From Sarcomyxa edulis (Eukaryota; Basidiomycota; Agaricomycetes; Agaricales; Mycenaceae), in assembly GCA_009761415.1 (NCBI GenBank), contig QUOL01000003.1:1550001-1614000 (forward strand): a stretch of DNA of 64,000 nt. The letters run 5' to 3'. This document shows positions 42,583 through 55,505 of this stretch, piece after piece. Numbering within the stretch: position 1 is the first letter of the stretch; the number at the start of each line of letters is the position of its first letter. The notes under the pieces were generated by a model. That model had not been told where the DNA came from and ran no database searches. It was given only the letters and a program-made list of their open reading frames with translations. The position numbers were made by a program, and so were the translations under genes.

Positions 42583-44686
42583 ATGGACCTCGATGCACCC
42601 ACAGCATATCGCGGTGTTCCTCGCGAATTTCTAGCTGTAATTCTCGCAGGTTTTGGAAACGAGTGAGCTACTTTGATTCTAAGCAATCCCTGGTAGGCTT
42701 ATAACCTCAGATACTCTCTTTTTCAGATTGTCACCATTGACTAGCGATCATGGAGAGGAACCATGTCCAAAGGCTCTTTTACCCGTCGCGAATAAACCCA
42801 TGATAAATTATACATTGACATGGGTCGAACAGTCTGGCATAAAGGGTACGCGAATACAGCAATTTATACGAACCTCCCAACTGACATCACCCAGACGTAC
42901 TACTCATCTGTCCGACCTCGCACCTCCCTGCCATCTCCCATCACATAAACTCCGACACCTCCCAGTCCACATCTCTGCGTATTGATATACAAGCCTACGA
43001 CGAATCCCAAGACGACGGAGTCGGTACTTGCACCATCCTACGTTCTTTCTCCAATCGCATCCTATCCGACTTCGTTATTCTCCCTTGCGACTTCATCCCA
43101 CCACCATCACTTCCGCTCACCAGTCTACTCAACAAATTTAGAACCGACTCCATCGCGGACGGGGCGATAGCAACCACTTGTTGGTTTGAATCACATCGAC
43201 CGGGAGAAAAAAGCTCTCCGGAGGATTGGGGTATGTTACCACCTCCAATGCCCATTGTGTGGGACGAGCCGACTGGAACGCTTCTTCACATTGATACACC
43301 TGATGATTTGGATCGCGACGCTGAATCAATGGACTTGAGGATGTCGTTATTGTCACGGTACGTCCGTCTGTCGGCTGCGAATTCGGTTCCTTGCTCACCC
43401 TGCTTAGATATCCACGGACGAAAATGTCATCGAATTATCAGGACTCCCATGTATATGTTTGTCGTCGATCCGTGCTAGATGCGTTGCAAGAAAAGAGACA
43501 TCTAGATTCTTTCCGAGAGGAGTTCATCCCTTGGCTATGTAAAGTCCAGTATCAGCGTACGAGGAGAGAAAAATATGGCCGAGGTATGGACGCACCTCTT
43601 TCTCCAACAGTACCAAGTGATCTCATCGACCAGCTTTTTGTCATAGTCCTCAACCCTCCTACAAACGCGTCTTCACAAGCTGCTGCACTAAAACACTCGA
43701 CCCTTCGCACACCCTCCGAGCACTACCCACTCAATAGATCCCTATCCAGTCTCCAACGCCAACTCCACACACAATCAGCCACATCTTTGCATGCAGGCGC
43801 GAATACCGACTTTGATCCCGAAATCGTTCCGGAAAGTCCACGGGAATCTGACGATGCAGATGCAGACGCGGATAACTCACTCCCGTCGACAGACGCAGAC
43901 GAAGCAAGTCTTCGCGTTGGCATCGTGCTTCATCGATCAGATTCAACACACGAATTCGCCTCTCGCGTGAACACACTGCATTCTCTCCTGGAGATGAATC
44001 GACGCGTGCGTATTCTTTCTCAACTCATCCTCTGGATTCCTTCTGAATCCCGTTTATTGTCAATCACTAACATCTATCATCTCACTGTTATCGTTCAATC
44101 CACATCCTACAGCTCCTATCCCAGATGCCCACCTCTTACGTCCTCCCAACCGACCCAACCGAACGAGCCCTAATCGACCAAAAAGCCCAAATCTCCTCCG
44201 ATTCCATGATCGGCTCTTCAACAAAAGTAGACGAACGAACGAATATCAAGAAATCTATCATTGGTAAACATTGTATTATTGGGAAGATGGCGAAGATCTC
44301 GGGGTGTGTGCTTTTGGATCATTGTGTTGTTGAGGATGGGTGAGTTGGCTTGGTTTGCCTGATACTGAAGTTTTTTCTGATACTGACGGTTTTGGTGGTG
44401 GAATAGAGCGAAGCTGGATGGGTGTATCTTAGGTAAGAATACGAATGTGGGAGCTAAGGCTGAGTTGGTACGATGTGTTACACAGGCTGGGTATGAGGTC
44501 GATGCTGGAGGTGAGCTTTTTGCATCCTCAAATGTTGCGTGTACTCATGTGAATCCGACAGAGAGCTACAAGAACGAAAAATTAGACGTGTCCGACTGGA
44601 CGCAAGGCGGTCCTGATGAAGATGACTCTGACGAGGAATCTTCTGAGGACGACGAAGAGGAGGACAGCACTGAGGAAGAAGAGTGA
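42583..44686 (+). CDS. GCD1: Translation initiation factor eIF2B subunit gamma
   Basis: Subunit of the eIF2 guanine-nucleotide exchange factor, cytosolic. The N-terminal nucleotidyltransferase-like domain has FLAVILAGFGNELSPLT, PCPKALLPVANKPMINYTL, DVLLICPTSHLP, and FVILPCDFIPP. The middle has MLSPPPM-like and DSHVYVCRR stretches. A disordered Ser/Asp-rich insertion (about 43600-43900) follows. The C-terminal left-handed beta-helix repeats are SSTKVDERTNIKKSIIG, CIIGKMAKISGCVLLDHCVVEDGAKLDGCILG and NTNVGAKAELVRC. The last exon adds a highly acidic tail (DEDDSDEESSEDDEEED). Introns separate GFGNE from LSPL and GIK from DVLL. The start at 42583 is the first ATG in frame. Confidence 0.92.
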
Positions 44687-44869
44687 TCTTGACTACAAAA
44701 TATACTATACTGTTGCATATAGACATGCAGACCATGATTTCAGGAAGCAGTTGTGCGCAAACTTGGAGGATTGTCAGTCTGACTTAGAAAGCTCTGACGT
44801 GGACAGATACACGGGAACAATTCAAATAAGAAGCAAAGATAAATGACATGCAAACGAAAGCGCCGTAGA

Positions 44870-47853
44870 CTATCGTGTCCTCTGCGACTGCATTTGGTTT
44901 CCAAGTCCCTGAGAGAACCGAGCGCCTCGTCCACCGCGTGCCCCGCCTATAGGGAAAGATAACATGAGTCTTTTCGTCATCGCCGAAAACAACAATGCAA
45001 GACTTACCGCGGGCACCACCTCTAGTCCGATCACCACGACCTCTACGCTCCTGTGTCTCTCCTCGTTTTTCACCCTTGTTTCCATCTCCTCGTTCACCCC
45101 ACCCACCAGTACCTCCCATCTTGATATCAAGTGCCTTCTCGTTCTGCTCAACCATAGCCGCGACCTTGTCAGCCATAGTCTGGGCCAATTGTTGAGTCCG
45201 TGAGAGGTCAATGCGGTGGAAGACGACGACACCACCGGATTGGTCGAGCGACGCCGAAAGTTCTTCGTTCCAGATCATCTTGGAGACGAGAGATGTTACG
45301 GTCCGCAGAGGTAGTGAAAAAGTCCGGGAGAGTAAGGACAAAGAGAGTGTGCTATAATGAGGTGCATATGTGAAAAGGTATGTTCGCAGGCCTTGTTCTT
45401 GGATACGTCTATGACAATCAGTCAGTCTTGGAAACGAAAACGAAAAAGACGAGAAACGCACTTGGCCAACATTTCCTTCACGGATGCTGCCTCGGGCATC
45501 AAACTCCAAATCTTGATACTCTGAATGAGGTCGCGGCATTGTTCCCATTCACCATCCTGCAAAGCCTTGCTCGCCTGCATGATATGATCCCTAGTACTCT
45601 CTGGTGGCCCAGTGAATACTTGACGATCAGCGAAATCCAAAAGACGACGGAACGGCTTGGAGATAGCCTTCCTCTTCTGCTCCTCAGAGTCGATGCTAGC
45701 CAACAAGGGGATCTCCACCAACATGCTGGAGACCAAGAACGCTGCTTCGAGAAGCTCAGTGTTGATGTGCATGTGGAATGGCAGCAATCTCTGTTTCTCT
45801 GTCTTTTCCTGCTCCGGAGTGAGAGTCTGGAAACGTTGCTGGTGTGTTCCCTGCGCGAGAAGCTCTTTGACTCTCTGTGTAGTGAAGATGTCCTGTAGAG
45901 TGGCCTGAGCTTCTTTGATGAGACCGACGCGGAACGCACAAAGACCAAGCTGTACGACGGTGCGATTGTATAGAATTTGCGTGGCGACATCGGCGGAATG
46001 GATCGACTCTTGAAGATGCGACATGAGAAGCATGTCACGTGCGGTATGGAAGTCGTTGTGGAGGGCGTAGTGGTAGACGTGGCTGAGCATTGCACGCGTG
46101 CGAAGGAGGGAGTTGCCCGATTTATAAAGGTATGCGCAGAGTGCGTGGATAAGACCAGAGGTGGCACCTTGAGCCTCCAAAGTCATGCTTGGCTTCACAT
46201 CCGACAAAGCGGCTGCTGCTTCGAGGGCTTGAACCACTGGATCAGGCTGATGACAGAGGCATAGGAATGAGCATACACCGAACATAAAATGCATAACCAT
46301 TACTCACCTTCGAGTAAATGTGTTCTAGACGCCGCATAACCACTCTACCCAGAGGATCATCCTGATGTGTCTTCTCGTAGAACGCCTGGGAACGACAAAT
46401 CGTGCAATACAACACTTTCTCGTCCTTCAAACGGTCGACATACTCGGTTCCGTGGGGATCGATATTTTGCAAGCTTTTGGTAAATTCATCGTCCAAGCGG
46501 TCTACGAAGCTGATGATACTACCTCGAATTCGGACGACCCCATCCGCTTCAGTAGCTGGAAGACGTTCTATCGACTCGTCGTAATCTTCGGTAATTTCCT
46601 GAATAGAGTATGACGAGTCCGCAGCGACAATAGAGATAAGTTGGTCGACCTCGCGTTGAGCGCTGAGCCAGAGGTCAATCGGCATGTGAGTTGCGGTCGA
46701 GGAGTTGTAGTCGAATCGAGATGAGACCAGCGCAAGAAGTACGCGGATACGTGAATACGATGTCACTGCGACTTCCAGAAGTTTTTCGAGGATACGAATT
46801 TGCTCAGCCCTGTCTGTGTTCTGAGACCCCACAATATTAGCAGTGAGACGAGTATAGTGAAATTGAACGAGAATATACCTTTTTACCACGAGCTTCTTGT
46901 ACAGCCTGGAGGTTTTTGAAGATACCCTCGGAAGTAAAGAGCATGACTTTGCCTCCTTTACCGACAGTAGTGAAGTCATCGTCGGCCTCTTCGTCGCTAC
47001 CCTCGACAGCCTCACCAGTGGCGACAGGCTTTACTTTCTTGGGAGCAGTGTTCAAACCAGGTGCGGCGCTGATGGCGTATGCACGTTCAAAGGCTTCCGG
47101 GTCCTATTGTAAACGATAAGTCCTAGGGCTAAGAGGCGGAATCTATGACACGCACAGTTTGGAAGTCTTTAATTTCCTTCTCATATTCTTTGACACCCTT
47201 CTTGAGCTTTTGCTTCATAGCTGTGAGTGCTTTGGCGTTGGTAGCATTCATTTTCTTTTTGGCATCCTTCTCTTTCGAAATTGCGGTGTTCAGGGAACTC
47301 TCGAGGCTGATAAGGGTACGAATATAGAAAGGAGGGATGGGTTCCGAAACGTTATGCTGGCGCTGGATCATGCGCACAAGTTTGTCGAATTCTGTGGCGA
47401 GAGATTAGTTAACGAAAACAACAGTTTATTCATTTACGCACCCGTAGAAATGACGACCCAGTCGTTAATCTTTAAAGCATTCTCCATGACTTTTCCCGTG
47501 CCCTCCATTTCAGCCAACCGCTTCTCTGTCGCGCTCAGGATTTTTATACCAGGCTTCCCCTCCTCATCACTGTCTTCGTCCTCGGAATCACTAGCCCGGG
47601 GTAGTTTGCTCTTCGGTTTTTTGGGCTTTGCGCCATCGTCTGAGTCGCTGTCGCTGTCGTCGTCGTCGTCGTCAGAACTGGATGAGCTGGAGTCTGAGCC
47701 AGCTGTCCGCAAGAACTGGTGCATAGCAGGTTTCGATGTACTGGCAGCGGGTTTTGCGGGAGGGGCATCCTCGTCTCCGCTAGACATGAGCTCATCCTCG
47801 GATTCCTCTGATTCCGAGTCAGAGTCGCCTGCTTGTCTGAAGAATCGAGACAT
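44870..47853 (-). CDS. NIP1: Translation initiation factor eIF3 subunit C
   Basis: Core subunit of eIF3 that binds eIF1/eIF5 on the 40S ribosome. The N-terminus MSRFFRQAGDSDSESEESED is the characteristic acidic start, followed by repeated Ser/Asp runs. Then come INDWVVISTGFDKL, the IPPFYIRTLISLE block, the GLNTAPKKVKPV linker, TEYVDRLKDEKVLYCTICRSQAFYE and HALCAYLYKSGNS. The PCI domain follows (THQQRFQTLTPEQEKTEKQRLLPFHMHINTELLEAAFLVSSM, RIQEQGLRTYLFTYAPHYSTLSL, VSKMIWNEELSASLDQSGGVVVFHR). The C-terminus is an RGG-rich tail completed by the last exon (ARGGRGARFSQGLGNQMQSQRTR). It is intact and of normal length (about 850 aa). It lies 183 bp tail-to-tail with eIF2B-gamma. Confidence 0.95.
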
Positions 47854-49567
47854 TTTGTGAGATTTGTCGAATAAATTCGAGCACGACGTCGCACAACAAA
47901 ATTTAGAGTGTCGGACATTTTCAAACCCAGCTAACAGACACGTCGGAACCGAGCCAATTCACGCCGTCACGCTCTCTTGAACTCACCCTTGCCACTCAGC
48001 CATGCCACTCAGATCTCACAAATGGCCGACCAATTCCTTGACGAGATGATAACGAAATCTCATCGCTTGTCCTGGCAGTCTCACTTCAAAATCCATAGAT
48101 TTGCCTTTTCTTCGCTATGACAACCCATCGAGTTCAAGCCTGAGTTCTGTCGTCTCTCATACGACGAACCTCCGAGCACATACAATGATTGAAATGGCTT
48201 TTGAGACCATCGAGTGGGATACGTTCAAAATTCTCGCATTGGCAGGCCCCTCCATCCCTAGCCGCTCGGACAGTCATGATAATGCCTCCATATGAGCCTC
48301 AGTCTCCTGCTATATCTGAACTTGGTCGACTTCGCCATTTGGAATGATACTAGCAACCGGTATCCTCGAACGAATCAGACACAGCGTTCTTGCAATGCCT
48401 TGCTAGGTTTCGATGCCATGAGATGTTCCTGACGTTCCTCTTTTCTCGTTTCACACTATTGATTTAGGCAGACTGGGCTCTAGATTCTACCAAGATATAT
48501 CAGGCCTGGGACTACCACTCTGGCAGCGCTTCGTTTCTCTAAAAGACATATCCTGTGCCTCGAAATATCCACCTTAACCTGACACGCAGCCAGGAGGCCG
48601 TGACTCTGGAACGACACGTCTCGTTCAGTCGGTCGAAAAAAATTGAACATCCCAATTACATACCTCGTCTTTCGCTCCATAGTCCAGAGCAAATTGACAA
48701 GTCGGATACAGTACGTATACCAGGGGCTCGCGTTCACCTATTAGGCTCTGTTGAACATGCCACAACGTTCAATATCACAACCTCAGAACCTCAGGTCCGT
48801 TTGCCCGGTGCCAATGGCACCAAAAGTGGTATTCCACCGAGCTCAAAAACGGCTGTTTTTTCTATCAATCGTCTCTGTCATTTCGTGGGGTAATTCATGC
48901 TTACATGTATAAATCTGTGTTTTCGCCCTTCGCCATCTATTTTATCTGTCTAGACTCAAAAGGCTCATTTTGCTTTCATCGTGTGGCAATATTAATCCTC
49001 CGTGACCGTGAAACAAAGAACGGCTCCACGGACCCCACGGCCGTCGATATTCATAAGATCTCAAGTTATGATTGCTGCTGGCACTGAGATGGGCGCGAGT
49101 CAATCGAGGCCTCCGAGGGGCACGCTTCTACGTCTTGGCGGCTGTTAAACAATCTTGGTCATCTGCGTACGGCGATCTGGACTAAGACTCTGGGGGAAGG
49201 CGGCGGAAGTCTTGCGGAATTGGAGATGCGGATGTGGGGTTGATGCAGCTAGCTAGTACTAGTGCTCTGTCGTTCAATTAATTTGCATCGACTTTTGGTC
49301 TCGGCTATACTCTTCCTTACGTACTCCTGAACGAGGTTGAGCGGTCAAAATCATGCCAATGAGTTCCTTCAAGTTCACAACAAAATCGTGGCGCATACGT
49401 ATAAATACATATATAATAAAATAAGATAGACTAGAGGTGGGATATGATAAAGAAGAGTACGCGAATGCCATCAAGCGCGAAAGAATATGCTTGTGTACAC
49501 TACAGAAAAATTACAGCAACGGGGAGGTCGGACAAAATACGGGCGAGTCGTTGAGCCGAGACAGTGT
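47854..49567. other. Gene-free stretch of 1.7 kb
   Basis: Only short frames occur (for example about 48101-48295 and 48555-48893, +), none with recognisable similarity. It contains the eIF3c promoter at the left edge and the 3' end of the FNT transporter at the right edge. No RNA gene or repeat was recognised. Confidence 0.4.
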
Positions 49568-51314
49568 TTAGGCGGGGAGGGTTCCCGGAGTCTCCATTCC
49601 ATAGTTGTAAGTCTCCTTTTCGTCAGGAACCGACACGATGAGGTCTTCAGGTTGTTTGGGATGCAAGAAGTCGTTTCCCCTTGATGAGACGCGAAGTGTA
49701 CGGTCAGAATCATTATAAAGATAGTCCCGATCCAGAGATAGCTCACCAGTGAACGAGGGCAAAGCCTCCGACTCCCATGATGAGGGATCCACCGACCATG
49801 TTACCGAGAGCAACAGCCTACAAAGACAATTAGAGCAAGAGTCAGCAACTTGCATGGCTCGAAGGCATGACGCAGAAAGATGCTTACGGCTTGATTGTAC
49901 AAGAACCATCCGACGGTGGTATCCGCACCGTATCTCATACCGCAGGGAACGAAGAACTGATGAGACATGACGATCAGTTTGGACGGTGTCAAATAAGGGG
50001 AAACAAGTGACTTACTTGATTGGCGATCGAGTGCTCGAAGCCAGCGAGAACGAAACAGACTGCAGGAACCCACGTATGAAAGAACTTTCCGGCTCCATCC
50101 CGTGCGCCGATACCTAGCCACACGGACATGCAAACTAGAACGTTGGCACCGATAGCTGGAGGACATTAAAAGGTGTGAGTTCGATTCTGTTTGAAGAATT
50201 GATGGGAATGGCACTGACCCCGTAGGAACAAGACTCCGAAGTTCCATCCTTGACTTGAAGCTTTCGACATAGCGACAGACTTGACATATGAGAGATACGG
50301 CTCAGCAGCGAAGTAGTGTGTCTGGAATAACCAAACAGACGATATGTCAGCCAGGGAATAGTATAACTTGTGGTGATACACTGACCTGATAAGAGAGGAG
50401 CTCCATCGTCAGGAGGTTACCAGCCATGTTGCCGAGGTAAACCTGGAATCGGTAAAAGTCAGAAACGAGTGGCGTAGTCATCAGAAATTGTGGCGTAAAC
50501 TTACGATGCCGAGACCTTTGACGACCATCCAGGGAGTAACCTTGTGGTTGCAGATGCCGATAGCGAGAACCTGGAATCGGAAAGCGAAATTCAAGTCAAG
50601 CTAACTGCTCAATTGGAATGTTTTCGACGACATACCATGCAATTTCCCGTGTATCTAGAATATATAAAATGAGTTTTCCGAGCTATGCCAGCGCGCAGAA
50701 ACGATTACTCACAGTTCACCTCCCCAAAGTAGGATCCAGTGCAGAGCGAGTGGGAAAGTAAGAGCAGTTCCGATCTGTTGCCAACGATGAAGGGTCAGAA
50801 AGAGATTACGCTGGCAGATTTGGGACACTAACGTGTGGAAGGAGCGGGTATGCAGTCCTCGTCTCCGCGGCGACACCTCCAGACATACAATTTCCGATGA
50901 TACCTCTTTAAAAAGATAAGCAATGGATTGAGAATCAGCGGTAAGCTCGTGCTCACCCAATGGCAACCCAGAAACCCTGCAAGACACGTAAATAATGTTG
51001 AACTCAGGTCATGACAGAAAAACGCGTCGATTACTCACAGCTAAGAAACCCTGGAAAAATGTCCTCAGGATGGAGGCTTTTCCCTATGATAGCCCAAACA
51101 TCAGATATCGAATCTCAACGACCGAGAGGGCAGACTGAGCGCTCACCCTTTTGATACAAGTGTTGAGTAGAATACGCTCTACTCTCTCGACACCATACCA
51201 AGACGTGACCTCATACTCGAGGGGGTCAGCCCGTGGTAGTTGGTGAGCGATTTGAGCTGGAGGTAGAGTCGGAAGTGTGGTGGCGTTGGAAGGATGGGAG
51301 AAGCGATTTTTCAT
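49568..51314 (-). CDS. Formate/nitrite transporter (FNT) family membrane protein
   Basis: Plasma-membrane channel-like transporter for small monovalent anions. It is cut by many short introns into exons of 10-120 nt. Read together they show GFWVAIGGIIGNCMSGG, ALHWILLWGGELYTGN, MVVKGLGIVYLGNMAGNLL, SYVKSVAMSKASSQGWNFGVLFLRG, IGANVLVCMSVWLG, AVCFVLAGFEHSIANQFFVPCGM and AVALGNMVGGSL. The GFEHSIAN segment contains the central pore His of FNT proteins. The C-terminal extension is hydrophilic and ends YNYGMETPGTLPA. The fungal relative NitA carries nitrite, but the substrate here (nitrite, formate or other) is not decided by the sequence. Confidence 0.9.
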
Positions 51315-52513
51315 GTTTGATGAGTGTGAAACGAGGTGAGATGGTTGATTGTCGAGGAAGGAAAATTCGACGCCTTCTTATTCGAGGAAATTGGAACCGT
51401 TCTGGAATCTGAATTTCCAGCTGTCGTTTCGAGGTGAGTAGATCATGATCTATGGATGATCGATAAGGTACGGATGAAAGGCAGACTCTGGGGCTCGAAT
51501 TGTGGAGAGGCCGACGAAGAAGGACGAAGACCGCCGGATCAAGAAATAGATACGTACATAGGGGTCCATGTAGTGAGCTCTATTTATGGGCAGGGCCTTG
51601 GCTGGCCTGAGGCCGGTCTTGGATAATCAAAATTAGAGTGGAAGCGTATGGCAAGCACGTGCAAGCAAGACCACAGTCTGGCAGCACTGCCACGTGCACG
51701 CACGGCGCGTACCTGCGCGTACCTGCGCGTACAACTACAGAGACAGGCTTGACGCGCAGATGGGAACAAACTACAGGGTGCCGAGTCTGAGAGAGAGAGG
51801 CATACAGAGCCAAATGGAAACGAATATACATCAAGAAGATCATCAAGCCGGGGAGGACTCGACGACGTGCTGACTGGTGAAACACAGTGTACCGACAGCT
51901 TCATATTGTGCAGTGCACTGACTTATCGGAATCCGTACGGTGCGAAGGAAATAGAGCATCAGCGACGACAGAGTATTTTCTTGGACCGATGCCTCGATGA
52001 ATGAATATGATATTCGCACAATTTTCGCGTTGTTCCTCGGCACGTCGCTTGGAGGAGTCCTCATCTTTCTGAGAAGACAGTTATCCGAGAATCTGCTTCA
52101 TATTCTTGAAACAAAGAGGAGTTGACTGCGGTCGCCAGAGGCAGAGGGAAATAATTGTCCCAAACTTCGAGCCTGTTGCGCGATCTGTAATTTCAAACCC
52201 AGCTAGGTTGGTTCACATCCTTTTTGTCACGGGTTTTACCGTGACTTTGTGTTTTCGACCTCTAAATTGCGCTCTACCTCTATATACTGACTGCTAGCCC
52301 ACAAAAAGTATATCACTACGCGCAGAATGGTCGTCTTCGCCTCAAAATCTAATTTGGAGTCCAGCGGCATACGGACCGAACCTAACTGAGCATCTTACCA
52401 ATGATCCTTGAAATAAAAATGACTCAGTGATCGTTCAGGGAAGTACTTTATGTTCGGAAGCAACCCATCTTTGGGCCCCAGTCTTTGCCTCCCAAACGAA
52501 CAGCTCACAGATC
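51315..52513. other. Divergent promoter region between FNT and MFS genes
   Basis: No gene is supported. It contains three tandem copies of a GCGCGTACCT-like decamer near 51707-51735 and a long GAGAGAGAG run near 51793. Confidence 0.5.
51707..51735. repeat. Short tandem repeat of a GCGCGTACCT decamer
   Basis: Three consecutive copies, the last ending ACAA instead of ACCT, lie about 400 bp upstream of the FNT transporter start. It could be a protein-binding array or a simple repeat. Confidence 0.6.
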
Positions 52514-54337
52514 ATGTCGAGCGAATACGAGGACGAGGACGAGGTAGACGTTATAGAGGCAGGAGACACTACACCGCCTGCAGTCACTACGCCTCTTCCG
52601 AAACTCCAGCTCTCGATCATCTTCTTCATCCAAGTCAGTCAGTTCGCAGAGTATCCATGATTATATCTATATAACATCCTCGCTATGTAGATCTGTGAAC
52701 CTATAACAGGAAGTGTTATACTGCCGTTCATAAATCAGGTAAGACCTGCCGCATTAGATATCATGCAGTATATTAGTCACCTTACCAGTTATGATAGCTC
52801 ATATTTGAATTTGGCTTGACTGGAGGTAGCGAGAGCGCAGTTGGATATTATGCGGGTGCTATTGTATGTTTTCACCGCTATCGCACGAGCTTATGGGTTA
52901 TCGCTGATAACTATCCAAAGATGTCCATTTTCTATGTCACAGAGACGTTATCGGTCTTATTCTGGGGAAGTCTCTCAGACAGGTGCGTCCAATCATCACT
53001 GCTCGAGATTTTCAAGTCTAAACACTTCCCTACTAGGATTGGTCGCCGTCCGGTCGTGCTTATTGGTATATTTGGCGTGACGATATCAATCTTTCTATTC
53101 GGTCTGTCCAAGACATTCTTCGGGTTGTTATTCAGTCGCGGACTTTCCGGAGCCCTTAATGGGAATATCGGCGTGCTGAAAAGCATGGTCACCGAAATCA
53201 CCACTGAAGATAATCAAGCAAAAGCCTGGAGTTTTGCACCGATCGTCTTTGCAGGTATTGCAAGAAGCTTTGTCCGGAAAGTTTCCCTTGCTGACGCTCT
53301 GATTAGCTGGAGCCACTTTCGCCCCACTCATCGGTGGGTCATTCTCGCATCCATACGAACGGTTCCCTGGCATCTTCGGGCACTCCACCTTTTGGCAAAC
53401 ATATCCCTACTTCCTTCCTTGTTTCATCGCTGGGGCCTTTCCCCTAGTGGCATTCATTATCTCTGCGATATTCATGAAAGAGGTGAGTTTGCTTCAACCA
53501 TCTTCCCGCATCGAAAACTCAGTATACAACTTTACAGACTCTCCATCACACGTTTCGCCAGTCGGCTAACTCCCACGAAACAGCTCCACTCTTCAGTGAA
53601 GCTCGTCCAACCCCGCCATCTATCAGGTCAACTCTCACTCCCCGCGTTCAAGTCGCAGTCCTCAATTACGGCACCATTTCATTGCTAAGCATGATGCTGG
53701 TCTTCATCCAACCACTATTTCTGTCAACACCCATTGGTGATGGCGGCATGGGGCTTTCAACTCCTACGATCGGACTACTGCTTGGGCTCGGAGGCCTGTA
53801 TAACGGTCTCTCACAAGCACTATTGTTTCCTCGGCTTCATCGTTGGCTAGGTACTAAGCGACTCTTTATGGCCAGTGTCGCGAGTTACATTCCTCTATAT
53901 GCTGCATGGCCATTTATGGATATCCTTGCTACACATTCTGGTCAATTTGATGGGAGAGTCAAGACTGTCTTCATACTTCAGCAGTTCTTTCTACCTCTTG
54001 GTCGGATGGGATTCAGTTCGTGATCTTCTGTTGCACCTCTCTCAGAACCTACTAAACTACTTTGTATCTAGGCTGTTCACATATTTTCCTGACCTCTGCC
54101 GCGCCCTCGAAGTCGTCTTTGGGAACAACGACGGGACTGGGGCAAACTGTTGCTTCTTTCACACGCGCTGTAGGCCCTTTGCTTGCAGCCTCGCTGTTCG
54201 CGACTTCCATCAAAAACAACATCCTCGGAGGACATTTTGTTTATGTCGTCCTTGTGTGCTTGGTAGTCGGGTCGTTATACGGCGCAAAGCTCCTTCCTAC
54301 GGTCATGAAACGTGCCAGCGAGGAGAATGATGATTGA
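52514..54337 (+). CDS. MFS transporter, DHA1 / zinc-induced-facilitator-like group
   Basis: Twelve-helix proton-coupled transporter. The acidic N-terminus MSSEYEDEDEVDVIEAGDTT is followed by the first helix (LPKLQLSIIFFIQICEP). Motif A is typical: WGSLSDRIGRRPVVLIG, rebuilt across an intron. Later blocks are GLLFSRGLSGALNGNIGVLKSMV-type, ATFAPLIGGSF, FLPCFIAGAFPL, LLSMMLVFIQPLFL, GLSQALLFPRLHRWLGTKRLF and LGTTTGLGQTVASFTRAVGPL. The small internal exons and an AAG acceptor before MSIFYVTETLS are needed to keep the frame. The substrate is unknown. This group exports small molecules, metals or drugs. All transmembrane segments appear present. Confidence 0.85.
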
Positions 54338-55505
54338 AGGGGGATTGTGCAGTTCTGTGGAATACTTGTGTTTTGCCGGGTCTCATATTAACGGGAAGAT
54401 GAAGAGAGCAGCTTGGGGGCAGAAAATCCAGTGCATAGAACTCAGTTCTCGATTTTTGATTCTTTCCATGATTTAGAATCCAGGAGAAGAAACCGCTCAA
54501 GAAGTTTGAGTACTAGTGCGACGACAACACGTACGATTGGTGTGTGTCGGCACGTGGATGATTCCCAGCCCTGACACTGTGACAGTGACAAAGTCTATTT
54601 TCCGAGCATGATCAATCCTTGAGCGTGGCTCTCTCCTTCTCATCAATTGTCTTTCAACGTGCAGCGTGGATGCATCATTTCCCATACAACGAATCTAGTG
54701 TATCGGTACTCTATGCTGCAAAGACAATTGCGGAGCGCTCAACACGTTCGGCATATTACCAACTTTGCGATCGATGATCTGACTCTTTTGTTGGCGGAGG
54801 ACGGTATGAACCCACGTATAAATCTGCACCATCGCTTTTCTCTAGCACGGATTGCAATTGTGTGGTCAAGCTCCAAGCTCAGTCGGACCTTGATGCTCAT
54901 ATGCATCCGCGATTTCCCTGTAATACTCATAGACCATCCGCAGTATCGCTCTGAGCCTTGTATTGTCTTCAGCAAGCACCCTCAGATATCGATAGCTCGG
55001 CCTGCCCTCAGGCTGGTAACTGACAAGATTGGAGCCTAGTACGATGGCAAAGTTCGATGGTGCGTAGCGATGACTGACTAATCATCAATTGTATACTTGA
55101 ATGACATTTCTTTTTGTTGTTCGTGTGGTTCCTAGAGACCTACAACTAAGCCGACTTCGCCCTCGATCGCAGAAAGGGACGCTATCTGAGGCCGCACTAT
55201 CGACGTCTAAAATAGTACTGGTCACTAGCTGTCAAAGCACACAATAAACTCGGCGAATTTTACTCTCTGTGATGCACGACCTCTTGCCTGCGTTCTCGGA
55301 TCATCAGTACGAGCGGATAGCTGACCTTGAAGTAATTGTCTTCGTGTCTTGTCCCGAAATAATCCCTCCGAGGCTCTCATGGTCTTCCTTCACTTCATCT
55401 GGATAAATAGCGGGCTCGGATACAGAGAGATTCCCCTCAAGAGATAACTCGAGTCCTCTCTATTCACTTCAAACCAGTCTAGCATCCAACCAATTCTTCG
55501 AACCA
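54338..55505. other. Gene-free region and pheromone-gene promoter
   Basis: No other gene is supported. A TATA-like GGATAAATAGC lies near 55401, about 100 nt upstream of the pheromone ATG. Confidence 0.45.

Noticed and set aside
47159..47860. 233-aa open frame on the plus strand
   Set aside because: It is the antisense shadow of the acidic, Ser-rich N-terminus of eIF3c.
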